From the NCBI GenBank assembly GCA_018266085.1, contig JAFEAZ010000029.1:1-64000 (forward strand): a stretch of 64,000 nt of DNA. The letters run 5' to 3'. Source of the stretch: Candidatus Babelota bacterium (lineage in GTDB: Bacteria > Babelota > Babeliae > Babelales > Vermiphilaceae). The notes under the pieces were generated by a model. The model saw only the letters and a list, made by a program, of their open reading frames with translations, was not told the origin of the DNA and did no database searches. The position numbers and the translations under genes are program-made. Shown here one piece after another: positions 50,530-59,329 of the stretch (its first letter is position 1; the number at the start of each line of letters is the position of its first letter).

Positions 50530-52284
50530 ATGGACCTAAGTACTTTGAATTTGACGCGTAAATGGCGATCAAAAAGTTTTGATCAAGTGATTGGTCAAGA
50601 ATTGTCCGTTCGAATGCTCAAGAACACTCTCTATCGCAATCAGTTTTTCCCGGTCTATCTTTTTTCTGGTCAGCGAGGTTGTGGCAAAACGAGTACGGCG
50701 CGTATTTTTGCAGCTGCCGTCAATTGTGCCGCCTTGCAAGCGTTTCAGGAAAACCCCAAAAGCGTTACTATTCCGTGTCTTGTCTGTCCATCCTGTCTTG
50801 CCATGAGTGCTGGTCGGCACCCCGATTTTTTTGAGATCGATGCGGCATCTCATACCGGTGTTGATACGGTGCGTCAGTTGATAGATTCGTCTCAGCTCTT
50901 GCCAGTGATGGGGCGCAGGAAAATATATCTTATTGATGAAGCTCACATGTTAAGTAAGGCTTCTTTTAACGCTTTGTTGAAGATCCTCGAAGAGCCATCA
51001 CCTTCTGTGCTGTTCATGTTGGCAACTACCGATGTTCACAAAATTATAGAGACCGTCCGATCTCGTTGTTTTCAGCTCTTTTTCAATGCCGTTTCGCTTG
51101 ATCACATTCATCAGCATCTTGCCACTGTCTGCGCCAAAGAGAGTATCATCGTAGACGATCAAGCTCTTGCTCTTATAAGCAGCCATGCCCAAGGCTCATT
51201 GCGTGATGCATTGAACCTTCTAGAGCAGGTTCGCTTTTCAAGTGCCAAGGTTACTAAGCAAGCAGTTTTGGCAGTAATAGGATATCTTGATGATGAGCAA
51301 GTCGTGACGCTCTTTGAACAAGTATTTACGGCTACTCCCGCCCGCGTTCTTGCCTACATGCATGAGATAGCGTTGGAGTCCTATTGTCCTGAGCGTGTTT
51401 GGGAGCGGCTTGTTGCTTGTGCTCGTGCCGCATTATGGGTTAAACATGGTGTGCGTCCACAACAGTTTCTTGCTTATGAGGCACGTATTAAACGAGTTGT
51501 TGCCCACTGCTCTTGGGCTGTTTTGTCTCAGCTTTGTGAGCGTCTACATGCAGAGCAGACCGTTTTTCAGCGAACGACGGCAAAATATGCCTTGATTGAG
51601 ATGATTCTTCTGCAAGCGAGTCACACGACCAGCGGCACCACTAATGGAACGGCCGGTTCGGCAGCACAAGTGGTACCGGTAGTAACTACGGCGAGTACTG
51701 CTGCTACGCAGACGGTCGACGGCACTGATGAAGAGATGCCGGAAGTTGACGACGATGAAGATGACGTTAAAAGTGATGATCTGCCAGCATTGTGGGCTCG
51801 TTTTGTGCGAGACAGCGAGCGGTTGGGTGACCCGCTTTTGAAATCGATATTTCAGCAGGGAACCTGTACGCGCTTTGTCGATGCTCAAGTGCATGTAGAG
51901 TTTTCAAAACAGTTTGTCTTTTTTCAAGATTGGTTGACAACAACAGAAAGCTCTTGGAGTCCTCTAGTGCGTGCGGTTTTTGGTCCTAAGGCTGCATTAC
52001 AGGTCAGCTTTACCGGAAATGAGATACGCAAGCAGATAGAACAGCCAGGTGCTGAAAAAATAGGTACGCCAGTTGTACAGCAACCAAGACCAGTTCAATC
52101 TGCTCCCGTTCTATCCGGGCATCAATACAGATCGTACAATGGGCCAAAAAATAACATGCGTATTGATAAAAAAGAGATCGTTATAGATATAACAAAGAAT
52201 GTACAAGCGTGGCCACTGGCACATATACTCGTGCGTCAGTTTCCCGGTACCATTACCGAAATAGGCGAAACAACTCATGTCTAG
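50530..52284 (+). CDS. dnaX: DNA polymerase III subunit gamma/tau
   Basis: This 584-residue clamp-loader ATPase has the Walker A motif GQRGCGKTST near residue 47, a zinc site (CLVCPSC), the DEAH box in LIDEAHMLS and the sensor SRC motif in RSRCFQLFF. The C-terminal part contains an Asp/Glu-rich linker and a tau-type region. The ATG at 50530 gives MDLSTLNLTRKWR, the typical N-terminus. der overlaps its end by eight bases. Confidence 0.95.
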   Translation: MDLSTLNLTRKWRSKSFDQVIGQELSVRMLKNTLYRNQFFPVYLFSGQRGCGKTSTARIFAAAVNCAALQAFQENPKSVTIPCLVCPSCLAMSAGRHPDFFEIDAASHTGVDTVRQLIDSSQLLPVMGRRKIYLIDEAHMLSKASFNALLKILEEPSPSVLFMLATTDVHKIIETVRSRCFQLFFNAVSLDHIHQHLATVCAKESIIVDDQALALISSHAQGSLRDALNLLEQVRFSSAKVTKQAVLAVIGYLDDEQVVTLFEQVFTATPARVLAYMHEIALESYCPERVWERLVACARAALWVKHGVRPQQFLAYEARIKRVVAHCSWAVLSQLCERLHAEQTVFQRTTAKYALIEMILLQASHTTSGTTNGTAGSAAQVVPVVTTASTAATQTVDGTDEEMPEVDDDEDDVKSDDLPALWARFVRDSERLGDPLLKSIFQQGTCTRFVDAQVHVEFSKQFVFFQDWLTTTESSWSPLVRAVFGPKAALQVSFTGNEIRKQIEQPGAEKIGTPVVQQPRPVQSAPVLSGHQYRSYNGPKNNMRIDKKEIVIDITKNVQAWPLAHILVRQFPGTITEIGETTHV

Positions 52285-53593
52285 GTATCCTACGGTTGTT
52301 GTTATTGGTCGGACGAATGTCGGCAAATCAACGCTGTTTAATCGTTTATCACCCAAAGTTAAAAGTATCGCCTTTGATCAACCGGGTGTTACGCGCGATA
52401 GTCTTGCCGATCTGGTAAATTGGAAAGAGTTTACGTTCGAATTGGTGGACACGGGTGGGGTAAGTATACGTGTTTCACAAGATCCGATTTTTGAACAGGT
52501 GCGCTTGAAGGCCTTGGATCAATTGAAGAAGGCTCAGGTCGTTTTATTTGTCTGTGATGGCACTGTTGGCATTCTGCAAGAGGATCGTGAAATAGCTAAG
52601 CTATTGCATAAGAATGGTGTGCCCGTTGTGGTAGCCGTCAATAAGATAGATACACGCCTAGCACAAGAGCGCCTCTATGAGTTTGAGTCATTCGGTATGG
52701 ATATGGTAGTGCCTATTTCAGCACAGCACGGAACGGGTGTCATCGAGTTGCTCGATGCGCTTGTTGCGCATATGGCGCAGAAACCGGCTCCTGTCGAAGA
52801 TGAAGATCGTCCTTGTCGTGTTGTATTGCTTGGTAAGCCAAACGTTGGTAAATCATCCTTAATGAACCATCTGGTAAAGTTTGAACGATCGATCGTTTCA
52901 CCAGAGCCTGGTACTACGCGAGAATCTATTTCTGAAACGATTCAGTTCTATAAAGCGGATATTCAACTCACCGACACCGCCGGTATTCGTCGCAAACGTA
53001 CCGTGAGTGACCCGCTTGAAACACTCATGGTAAAAAGCTCTTTTCGTGCCGTTGAAAATGCTGATGTCATTCTCTTATTAATTGATGCGGCAAGTGGTAC
53101 CCTAGCAGATCAAGAGTTGAAGCTCGCTTTTTATATTCTTGAAAAATTCAAAGCATTAATCATCCTCTTTAATAAGCAAGATCTGGTAGCAGGCTTTGCC
53201 AAAGAAGATATGGAACGGAAGCTTGATGAATATAAGCACCTGATGAAGAAGATTCCTGTGCTTTCTATATCATGCAAAACGGGTAAAGATATTGGACGTA
53301 TTATGCCGTTGGTACATGAAGTGTATGAGCGCTACAAGCAACGATTTGATGACGATGAGCTAAGCATGCTTATCAAAGAAGCGTTGCAACGCAAGCCATT
53401 GTATCATAATGGTAACATGCTCATTGTGCGTCGGGTAAAACAGGTTGCTATAGCACCAACAACGTTCCTTATTATAGCTAACCAGCCATCATGGTTTGGA
53501 CCGACACAGCTTGGCTATTTTGAGAACATCTTGCGCAAAAAATATGATTTTGCCGGTGTTCCGATCCGCTTTTTTGTTCGCAAAAAAGGGTAG
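52277..53593 (+). CDS. der: GTPase Der
   Basis: This 438-residue protein has two GTPase domains in tandem and acts in 50S ribosome assembly. G1 motifs are GRTNVGKS near residue 11 and GKPNVGKS near residue 185, with DTGG/DTAG and NKID/NKQD motifs in each domain. A KH-like C-terminal domain follows. It overlaps dnaX by eight bases. Confidence 0.96.
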   Translation: MSRYPTVVVIGRTNVGKSTLFNRLSPKVKSIAFDQPGVTRDSLADLVNWKEFTFELVDTGGVSIRVSQDPIFEQVRLKALDQLKKAQVVLFVCDGTVGILQEDREIAKLLHKNGVPVVVAVNKIDTRLAQERLYEFESFGMDMVVPISAQHGTGVIELLDALVAHMAQKPAPVEDEDRPCRVVLLGKPNVGKSSLMNHLVKFERSIVSPEPGTTRESISETIQFYKADIQLTDTAGIRRKRTVSDPLETLMVKSSFRAVENADVILLLIDAASGTLADQELKLAFYILEKFKALIILFNKQDLVAGFAKEDMERKLDEYKHLMKKIPVLSISCKTGKDIGRIMPLVHEVYERYKQRFDDDELSMLIKEALQRKPLYHNGNMLIVRRVKQVAIAPTTFLIIANQPSWFGPTQLGYFENILRKKYDFAGVPIRFFVRKKG

Positions 53594-53674
53594 TTGCTAT
53601 AGTAGCATCCGATTTTGTACACTGAAAAGCGTCATAATACAGGCAGTCGTTACCTTAATCAAAAGGGGCTTTTC

Positions 53675-54025
53675 ATGCATAAACGTATTACCTTCAGGCA
53701 TATGGACACATCTGAGGCTATGGAACAACATGCTCATCAACAGCTTGCAAAAATTGAGCACTTTCTTGAGCATGAGCAGCGTCCTATCTATATCGATCTG
53801 ATATTCGAGCCATCTAAAGCGCATGAGCATCATCGTATTGAGTTGCGTGTAAAATCGCCGCACTATGATCTGGTCACACACTCTGAGAAAGAGGGCGTTG
53901 ATTTTTATGAAGCGCTTGATCACGTCATCGATGTTATGTACCGTCAATTGCATGAGCATAAGCGCAGATTAGAGGATGACAAAAAGCAGGTTGGGCGACA
54001 TGACGAATTTAAAAAACAGCGATAA
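53675..54025 (+). CDS. hpf: Ribosome hibernation-promoting factor
   Basis: This short HPF/YfiA-type protein of 116 residues binds 30S subunits in stationary phase and blocks translation. The pattern MDTSEAMEQHAHQQLAKIEHF, then FEPSKAHEHHRIELRV and DFYEALDHVIDVMYRQL is typical. The ATG at 53675 has AAAAGGGG at a good distance. It is followed by a strong terminator, so it probably ends an operon. Confidence 0.93.
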   Translation: MHKRITFRHMDTSEAMEQHAHQQLAKIEHFLEHEQRPIYIDLIFEPSKAHEHHRIELRVKSPHYDLVTHSEKEGVDFYEALDHVIDVMYRQLHEHKRRLEDDKKQVGRHDEFKKQR

Positions 54026-54029
54026 TACA

Positions 54030-54058
54030 AAGAAAGGGAGCGTCCTGCTCCCTTTCTT
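54030..54058. terminator. Rho-independent terminator after hpf
   Basis: AAGAAAGGGAGC (54030-54041) pairs perfectly with GCTCCCTTTCTT (54047-54058). Because the arms begin with AAGAAA, the element also gives a T-rich 3' side on either strand. It lies between converging genes. Confidence 0.8.
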
Positions 54059-54105
54059 CATCAGATTGAGATTGCTCCAGAGCTGTCTCTGAGGCGTCAG
54101 ACGGA

Positions 54106-54672
54106 TTATTTTTTTTCTGCTAAGAACTTGCTCTGCTCTTTTTCGTAATCCATATGCTCTTGCAATACTCTAGCAAATGTTCGGTCATTACCATGTTCAT
54201 CCTTACCGCCCAAGCGATGCTTTGCTTGATTAATCGTAAGCACAATGTTGATAATTTTTTCAGTGTCGGGGTTAGTAAAAGATAATTCAACGGTGTCATC
54301 ATCATCTTTGTAACTACCATCTTTACGCAATAAAGCTTCTAGTGGTAAGTTCACCGGGAAGTTTGTTGGCAGGTCTTTGTGTCCGTGACAAGACCAATTG
54401 TTTGAGATTGGTGAGGTTGCCCATACGGGAACCCAGTAGCTTTTATCGCTAACAGCTTTAAATGTTTTGATACTGTACCCTTTAGGGAGATCATTGTAAC
54501 CTGGAGTTTTTACACCTCCGCTCTCGATGATGCCATATGGATACTTAAATACTACCCCTGTAATCTCGACTTCTTCACGAAGGGTATCCTTTTTGATGTC
54601 ATGCTCCATCGCACATGTGCCTACAGCACAACTTGCTCCTATGAGTAATACTACCATTTTCTTTAGGCCCAT
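54106..54672 (-). CDS. Secreted protein of unknown function
   Basis: The 188-residue product has a signal peptide (MGLKKMVVLLIGASCAVGTCAM). A beta-rich body follows (VFKYPYGIIESGGVKTPGYN, WVPVWATSPISNNWSCHGH), then a charged, helical C-terminus. It lies 37 bases after dsbD on the same strand and may be cotranscribed. No family is recognised. Confidence 0.58.
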   Translation of the reverse strand: MGLKKMVVLLIGASCAVGTCAMEHDIKKDTLREEVEITGVVFKYPYGIIESGGVKTPGYNDLPKGYSIKTFKAVSDKSYWVPVWATSPISNNWSCHGHKDLPTNFPVNLPLEALLRKDGSYKDDDDTVELSFTNPDTEKIINIVLTINQAKHRLGGKDEHGNDRTFARVLQEHMDYEKEQSKFLAEKK

Positions 54673-54709
54673 ACAGCATCTCCTTTATTGTGATGGTTAA
54701 ACAACAGCT

Positions 54710-56542
54710 CTATCGTATTGCGAGCGCTGCAAGCTCGTCGGCAAATGCTTGAATATCCACCTCATATAGCTCGCTGCCCCAGCGTTTGATTAAACTGCCG
54801 GTCTGCGCATCGACCAATAGGAACGTAGGGAATCCAACAACGCCATACTTTTCTTGTAATAGCTTGATGACGTTATTAGGATCATTGGCGCCATCAATTT
54901 TCACGCAACAAAAGCGTTTCAATGCAGCTTCGATGATTGGATGTGCAAGTACTTTCTTGTCAATGGCGGTACAGATCGAGCAGAAGCTCGCACCAACATC
55001 AATAAAGAGGCGTTTGCTACAGGTTTGCGCATTCGTTAATGTATGCGCATAGTTTGTTTGCCAGTGTGAACAATCGGCCGTACATTCTTGTATCATCAGG
55101 TAGGTTTTGTAGGCTTGTGATGCGACCACCATTGAGCTGGCAATCAAAGCTATTGCCAAGATGCCGGACAAAGAGCGCCAGACACCCGGACGCTTTCTGT
55201 TTTCGTAATACAGGTATACGAGCCCAGACGCCAAGAGAAAGAGTGCCAATGCGCTCAGTAAATAGGGCGCAGGTACCAGCGGTTTTAAAAAGTAAAAACA
55301 CATGCCAAACAACATAAACCCGAAAAACTTCTTAACTTCTACCATCCACATACCTGCGCGTGGCAAGAGTGCCAATGACGAGGAGAACGTACCAATAATA
55401 AGCAGCGGCAGGCTGAGGCCAACGCCGAACATAAACAGCAGGAGGAATCCCATGAGGCTGCTGTTGAGCGTCGTTACGATACTCAGCAGCAGTACCAATC
55501 CTGGCGATAAGCATGGAGAAGCAACGGTACCGCTTGCTACACCAAATAGGAACGCGGAGCTCAATGAGCCGTCTGCTGATTGGCTAGAACGTGATTTTAA
55601 AAAGGATGGTACGTACATTTCGTAAAAGCCCAACATAGCAAATCCAAGATAGGCAAGCAGCGCAACGATAAAGAGTATAACGAACGGGTTTGCCATAAAG
55701 GCACCAAACATCTGTCCAGTTGTTGCTGCAGCAAGACCAAGCAAAGAAAAGGTCGTTGCAATACCGATGGTGTATGCCAGCGACAATAAAAGGCTTCGCA
55801 GCAATGAGCGGCTCCCTTGTGCTTGTAAAATACCAACGGTAATAGGAATCATTGGGTAAATGCATGGGGTAAGGCTCATAAGGGTGCCCAATAACAATGC
55901 TAATACAAGACGCATCCAGAGTGTGTTGGTGCTACTGATAAGGAGCGAAAGCTGTTCAGTGTATGAGATGGAGGGTGTCGGTTGTGGTATCTGTGGTGTT
56001 ATTGTTGGTGGCAGGGTAATGGCATCTGCGTCTTCTGGAGCCGTTGGTGTGGTGGTGGCCGTTGCTTCTTGCTGCTGTTCTTCTACAAAAGGTAAAGGAA
56101 AGGAAGTTTTGGTAATCCCTTTATTGCTGCTGAGATAGTAGGTAACATGCAGGCGCGCCTTTCCATGCATCGTTGCGGTGCGCTCTGCTTGCAGCGTCAG
56201 CGTCAGATCATGATCAAATATTTTTTTAGTCGTTTTAAAGGTAGCATCATAGGCTGACCGTGCTTGCTCAGATGCTTGCCAGTCGCTCAAGGTAACGGCT
56301 GGGTTGTCCACCGACAGCGCAAGATAATCGCGATACAGATGTGCACCTGCAGGAACCTGGATGTTGATGGTCAGCGCAAGGGTTGTTTCGCCAATAGGTT
56401 TTGATGTCAACGAGATAGGTGGATTGCTGAGGGCGCCACATACAGCCGTATTTGGTAAGCAAAAAACTGCTGCCGTTACCAGAAAAAAATGTCGCAAAGA
56501 ACGATGCGTTGTTGAATATAGGTGAGTCATGGTAGTTGCCAA
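54710..56542 (-). CDS. dsbD: Thiol:disulfide interchange protein DsbD
   Basis: This 610-residue membrane protein passes electrons from the cytoplasm to the periplasm. An N-terminal DsbC-like domain (residues about 40-140) follows a signal peptide. The membrane part has eight spans with the conserved TPCIYPMIPI and SPCLSPG Cys-Pro pairs. The C-terminal thioredoxin domain carries CSIC (FCSICTAIDKK) near residue 516. The family reduces periplasmic disulfides, which fits the many Cys-containing exported proteins here. It is on the minus strand and precedes the secreted unknown at 54106. Confidence 0.93.
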   Translation of the reverse strand: MATTMTHLYSTTHRSLRHFFLVTAAVFCLPNTAVCGALSNPPISLTSKPIGETTLALTINIQVPAGAHLYRDYLALSVDNPAVTLSDWQASEQARSAYDATFKTTKKIFDHDLTLTLQAERTATMHGKARLHVTYYLSSNKGITKTSFPLPFVEEQQQEATATTTPTAPEDADAITLPPTITPQIPQPTPSISYTEQLSLLISSTNTLWMRLVLALLLGTLMSLTPCIYPMIPITVGILQAQGSRSLLRSLLLSLAYTIGIATTFSLLGLAAATTGQMFGAFMANPFVILFIVALLAYLGFAMLGFYEMYVPSFLKSRSSQSADGSLSSAFLFGVASGTVASPCLSPGLVLLLSIVTTLNSSLMGFLLLFMFGVGLSLPLLIIGTFSSSLALLPRAGMWMVEVKKFFGFMLFGMCFYFLKPLVPAPYLLSALALFLLASGLVYLYYENRKRPGVWRSLSGILAIALIASSMVVASQAYKTYLMIQECTADCSHWQTNYAHTLTNAQTCSKRLFIDVGASFCSICTAIDKKVLAHPIIEAALKRFCCVKIDGANDPNNVIKLLQEKYGVVGFPTFLLVDAQTGSLIKRWGSELYEVDIQAFADELAALAIR

Positions 56543-56645
56543 TCATAAAAGAGAAGTTTTACACTAATGGAGATCTAGTTTAACCAATTTTTTAAAGATG
56601 GCACCTCTTTTTTGTTGTTTGCCTTCTCCAGAACATTGTGCTCTT

Positions 56646-57144
56646 CTATTGTTCTAAAGATTGTTGACGTGCTCGGTGTGTCGTTACCTGCTGCATAGTC
56701 TGTTCATACGACGGTGGTTGTTTACTTTCTAGATCTGGGAATGTTTCATCGATCTTTTTCTTAATCGCTTTTGGCAGCCTCATGCAATGCTGTGCGTCTT
56801 CCGGTTCCTGCTTGATCAATCGGCACACCGTTTTCAAGCAGTGTTTGTACCTGTTCTATTGGATACCGATTTGCCAATGATCCATGTTTTTCTATGCAGC
56901 TTAGTATAAGAGAGGCACCCTCAATGCGCGGTGCACACAAAAAAGGGTGATTTTTGAGTAGCACTTGTCTTTGCTCTGCGGTGCGGCATTCTTCATAAGT
57001 AGTGCGAATGGCTACTCGTCTCAGATATTCTTTTTCTGAAATTCTATCCGCTGCTTGCTCGTGAGCCCATGCAGTCTGCATGCAGCAGATAACGAGAACA
57101 GATACTGTGCGGCACATTACTTTTGTGTTTTTGGCGTTGATCAT
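56646..57144 (-). pseudogene. Secreted ankyrin-like protein, probably frameshifted
   Basis: A 127-residue product starts at 57144 with a signal peptide (VLVICCMQTAWAHEQAA). Ankyrin-like units follow (VQTLLENGVPIDQAGTGRRTALHEAAK) and the frame stops after AAKSD near 56761. In the +1 frame the sequence continues sensibly from about 56790 to 56646 (AIKKKIDETFPDLESKQ, then QTMQQVTTHRARQQ). The break lies at CCAAAAGCGATTAA, next to a short A run. So a one-base indel, real or from sequencing, may have truncated the gene. The intact neighbour at 57141 shares the signal peptide. Confidence 0.55.
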
Positions 57145-58088
57145 GCTGCTCCTTGTTCATATGGGTCCCATTTTAACGTTTCATCTGCGAGATACTCTTT
57201 TATGTATCTATACACAGGCTTGGGAAAAGACTGTTTAAGAATGCCGTTTTTCATATCATAGCGATTTTTGTAGCGCAGTGCGTTTTGTATGACAGTGCGT
57301 ACGGTTTGAGATTCGTTTTTTTCTTGTACTAACGCAAGAGTTTTGCTGTATAGTTCAGGAGAACATCGTTTAAAAAATGCTGAGCACCATTGAGCCTTTT
57401 CGGCAGCAGAAATAAGATTATCAGGAGAAACATGAGCTCCCGCCTTGAGGCAATTTTTTATAACGCTAGCCTGCATGTCGGCACCATATCCGCTACCTCT
57501 GTTTCCTATAATAACTGGCAGACACGGTTCTTGCCAACCGTTCAACAGCATCAGTTGATTAACGATATGAGCCATAGTTGAATGAGCAGAAAGCAGCAGC
57601 GCTTGTTTGCCAGCATAATCAGATCCGTAGGCATATGAGAATGCATTACGGCCGCTGTCGTCTTGCAGTGTAGGATCGGCTTTATCTTTGAGGAGCCCGC
57701 GCGTTAGAGGAGCATTTGGCATGTATTCCTCCCAATGGCCGCGTGCTAGATGCGCTAAAGTCGTCGTGCCAAGATAATCTTGTTGATCTATGTCGACACC
57801 CTCTACACGTACTCGTGCTATAGCTTGTTCGGGATAAGGGTTTTCAGGTGTGGAAAATTTCTCTATACAGGCAAAAATAACCGTATGAGTGCTTTGAGTA
57901 CGTTTATGTTTAAGGCAGTTATTTTGAGCAAGCACGGTGAAAAAATCTGTTCTCCTAGCTTTCCTCAGCTTTGTAAAAGCGTCTCGTTGTTGTTCGCCTA
58001 ACAGTTTATCGGCATCCGTTGCTGCTTGCTCGTGAGCCCATGCAGTTTGCATGCAGCAGATAATCAAAAGCGTGTGTGTGAGGTTCAT
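57141..58088 (-). CDS. Secreted ankyrin-like protein
   Basis: The 315-residue protein starts with the same signal region as its neighbour (LLIICCMQTAWAHEQAA). Repeated helix pairs follow, with ankyrin-like features (EGVDIDQQDYLGTTTLAHLARGH, DKADPTLQDDSGRNAFSYAY). The match to ankyrin is partial. The C-terminus (KPVYRYIKEYLADETLKWDP) resembles the ends of other small ankyrin proteins. Its stop overlaps the start of the next gene (ATGA), so the two are coupled. An effector-like role in the host is possible but not shown. Confidence 0.65.
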   Translation of the reverse strand: MNLTHTLLIICCMQTAWAHEQAATDADKLLGEQQRDAFTKLRKARRTDFFTVLAQNNCLKHKRTQSTHTVIFACIEKFSTPENPYPEQAIARVRVEGVDIDQQDYLGTTTLAHLARGHWEEYMPNAPLTRGLLKDKADPTLQDDSGRNAFSYAYGSDYAGKQALLLSAHSTMAHIVNQLMLLNGWQEPCLPVIIGNRGSGYGADMQASVIKNCLKAGAHVSPDNLISAAEKAQWCSAFFKRCSPELYSKTLALVQEKNESQTVRTVIQNALRYKNRYDMKNGILKQSFPKPVYRYIKEYLADETLKWDPYEQGAA

Positions 58089-58124
58089 AGCTGAATTCCT
58101 GCTATATAGCCTTGATCCATCTTT

Positions 58125-58478
58125 TTAGTCATGATAAAGGTTGTAACTTGTTATAACGTTGGGCCAGAGCTCGCCATAGGTATAACCTTCTAGGCATATC
58201 ATGACGCCATCTTTTATGAATAAAATAAAACCACACAGAGCACCATTTAGATCACAATGTACATCACCATAGGCATATTCCACAGGCTCTGTAACTTTAA
58301 CAATATTTTCTGGGAGATGGAAATCGGTAAAAAAACCTACACCGGTAAAATCTCTGCTAGCAACGTGTGTTTTTTTATATTGTTCACGAAGTATTCGATT
58401 GACCGAAGTATCTTCTTCTAATATTTTTTGCATGACCGCATGCTCAAATTCTTCGAAACTAATGGTGCTATTATTCAT
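58125..58478 (-). CDS. Putative immunity protein 3
   Basis: This 117-residue cytoplasmic protein contains FTGVGFFTDFHLPENIV and GFILFIKDGVMICLEGYTYGE, then WPNVITSYNLYHD. These phrases are typical of a small family often found downstream of polymorphic toxins; I recall the pattern rather than a named family. Its start overlaps the previous gene's stop (ATGA). It has no signal peptide, as expected for a protein that protects the cytoplasm. Confidence 0.55.
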   Translation of the reverse strand: MNNSTISFEEFEHAVMQKILEEDTSVNRILREQYKKTHVASRDFTGVGFFTDFHLPENIVKVTEPVEYAYGDVHCDLNGALCGFILFIKDGVMICLEGYTYGELWPNVITSYNLYHD

Positions 58479-58903
58479 TCTTGGCTCCTATCGTTAGCAG
58501 AAATATCTGTTTCAATAATAACTGGTTCCATAGAAGAAATGATATCAATATTTCCATCAACTGAACCTATCACAAAATGCATATAACTTTCGAAGTTTTC
58601 AGATGTCTGAAATTGCTCAGATAAATTTTGTATATAGCTAGAATTTAGTATTTTGAAGAAATTTGAGCTACTTAAAAATTCTTTGCTATAGCGTTGATAA
58701 TGAGGCATTTCAAGAGCATATACATCATCGGCGAAGCTATAGCTAATAACTCCTGCACTAAAGATTATTGTAACTTCCTGTATGTTTTTTTCCCATGGAT
58801 ATAGCACTATTGTCAGTTTTGGTTTATCGTAAAGTATCTGAGCTATGCCATAATGATCCTTAAAATGTGTTATTGGCTTCCAAGGTATCCATTGTTCATT
58901 CAT
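58475..58903 (-). CDS. Putative immunity protein 2
   Basis: The 142-residue product begins MNEQWIPWKPITHFKDHYG and has LTIVLYPWEKNIQEVTIIFSAG, then FFKILNSSYIQNLSEQF and MHFVIGSVDGNIDIISSMEPVI. It is a paralogue of the 133-residue neighbour at 58919, which shares the start MNEQW and the FFK-x-LNS-x-Y block. The pattern is that of immunity proteins paired with RNase-type toxins. It lies 15 bases after that neighbour, without signal peptide. Confidence 0.6.
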   Translation of the reverse strand: MNEQWIPWKPITHFKDHYGIAQILYDKPKLTIVLYPWEKNIQEVTIIFSAGVISYSFADDVYALEMPHYQRYSKEFLSSSNFFKILNSSYIQNLSEQFQTSENFESYMHFVIGSVDGNIDIISSMEPVIIETDISANDRSQE

Positions 58904-58918
58904 ATGAAATTTTTCCTG

Positions 58919-59320
58919 TTATAAAGGTTGCCCTAGTTCAGTTATCAATGGATCTGAGGAGTAAGCGACCTCAATTACACCATCCAGCGTGATTATTACA
59001 AAATGTGTCAAATTTCTAGTGTCAGAAATAGTACATGACTGTATAGACAACTGTTTGAGATAGTGTGAGTTTAAAACCTTAAAAAATTTTATATTTTGAG
59101 AGGAATTTTCAGGGCCCTCGCTTTTCTTGATAGAACGGTTTTTAACATCTGTAAACTTATATGATTCTACGCATCCTTCAAAAAGGATCTGTATTTTTTT
59201 ATCTGTATCTTGTTGCTCCAAAAGAATTGTAAGGCCTGGTGTGTCATAGAATATCTTCGTCATTAAATAGGGGCCTATTGCACTTTGTACAGGGTCCCAT
59301 ACTAGCCATTGCTCATTCAT
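58919..59320 (-). CDS. Putative immunity protein 1
   Basis: The 133-residue product begins MNEQWLVWDPVQSAIGPY and contains LTILLEQQDTDKKIQILFEG, FFKVLNSHYLKQLSIQSC and THFVIITLDGVIEVAYSSDPLI. It is a duplicate, diverged, of the gene at 58475. It starts nine bases after the toxin stop, the position expected for a cognate immunity gene. No signal peptide is seen. Confidence 0.65.
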   Translation of the reverse strand: MNEQWLVWDPVQSAIGPYLMTKIFYDTPGLTILLEQQDTDKKIQILFEGCVESYKFTDVKNRSIKKSEGPENSSQNIKFFKVLNSHYLKQLSIQSCTISDTRNLTHFVIITLDGVIEVAYSSDPLITELGQPL

Positions 59321-59329
59321 TTCTAATAT

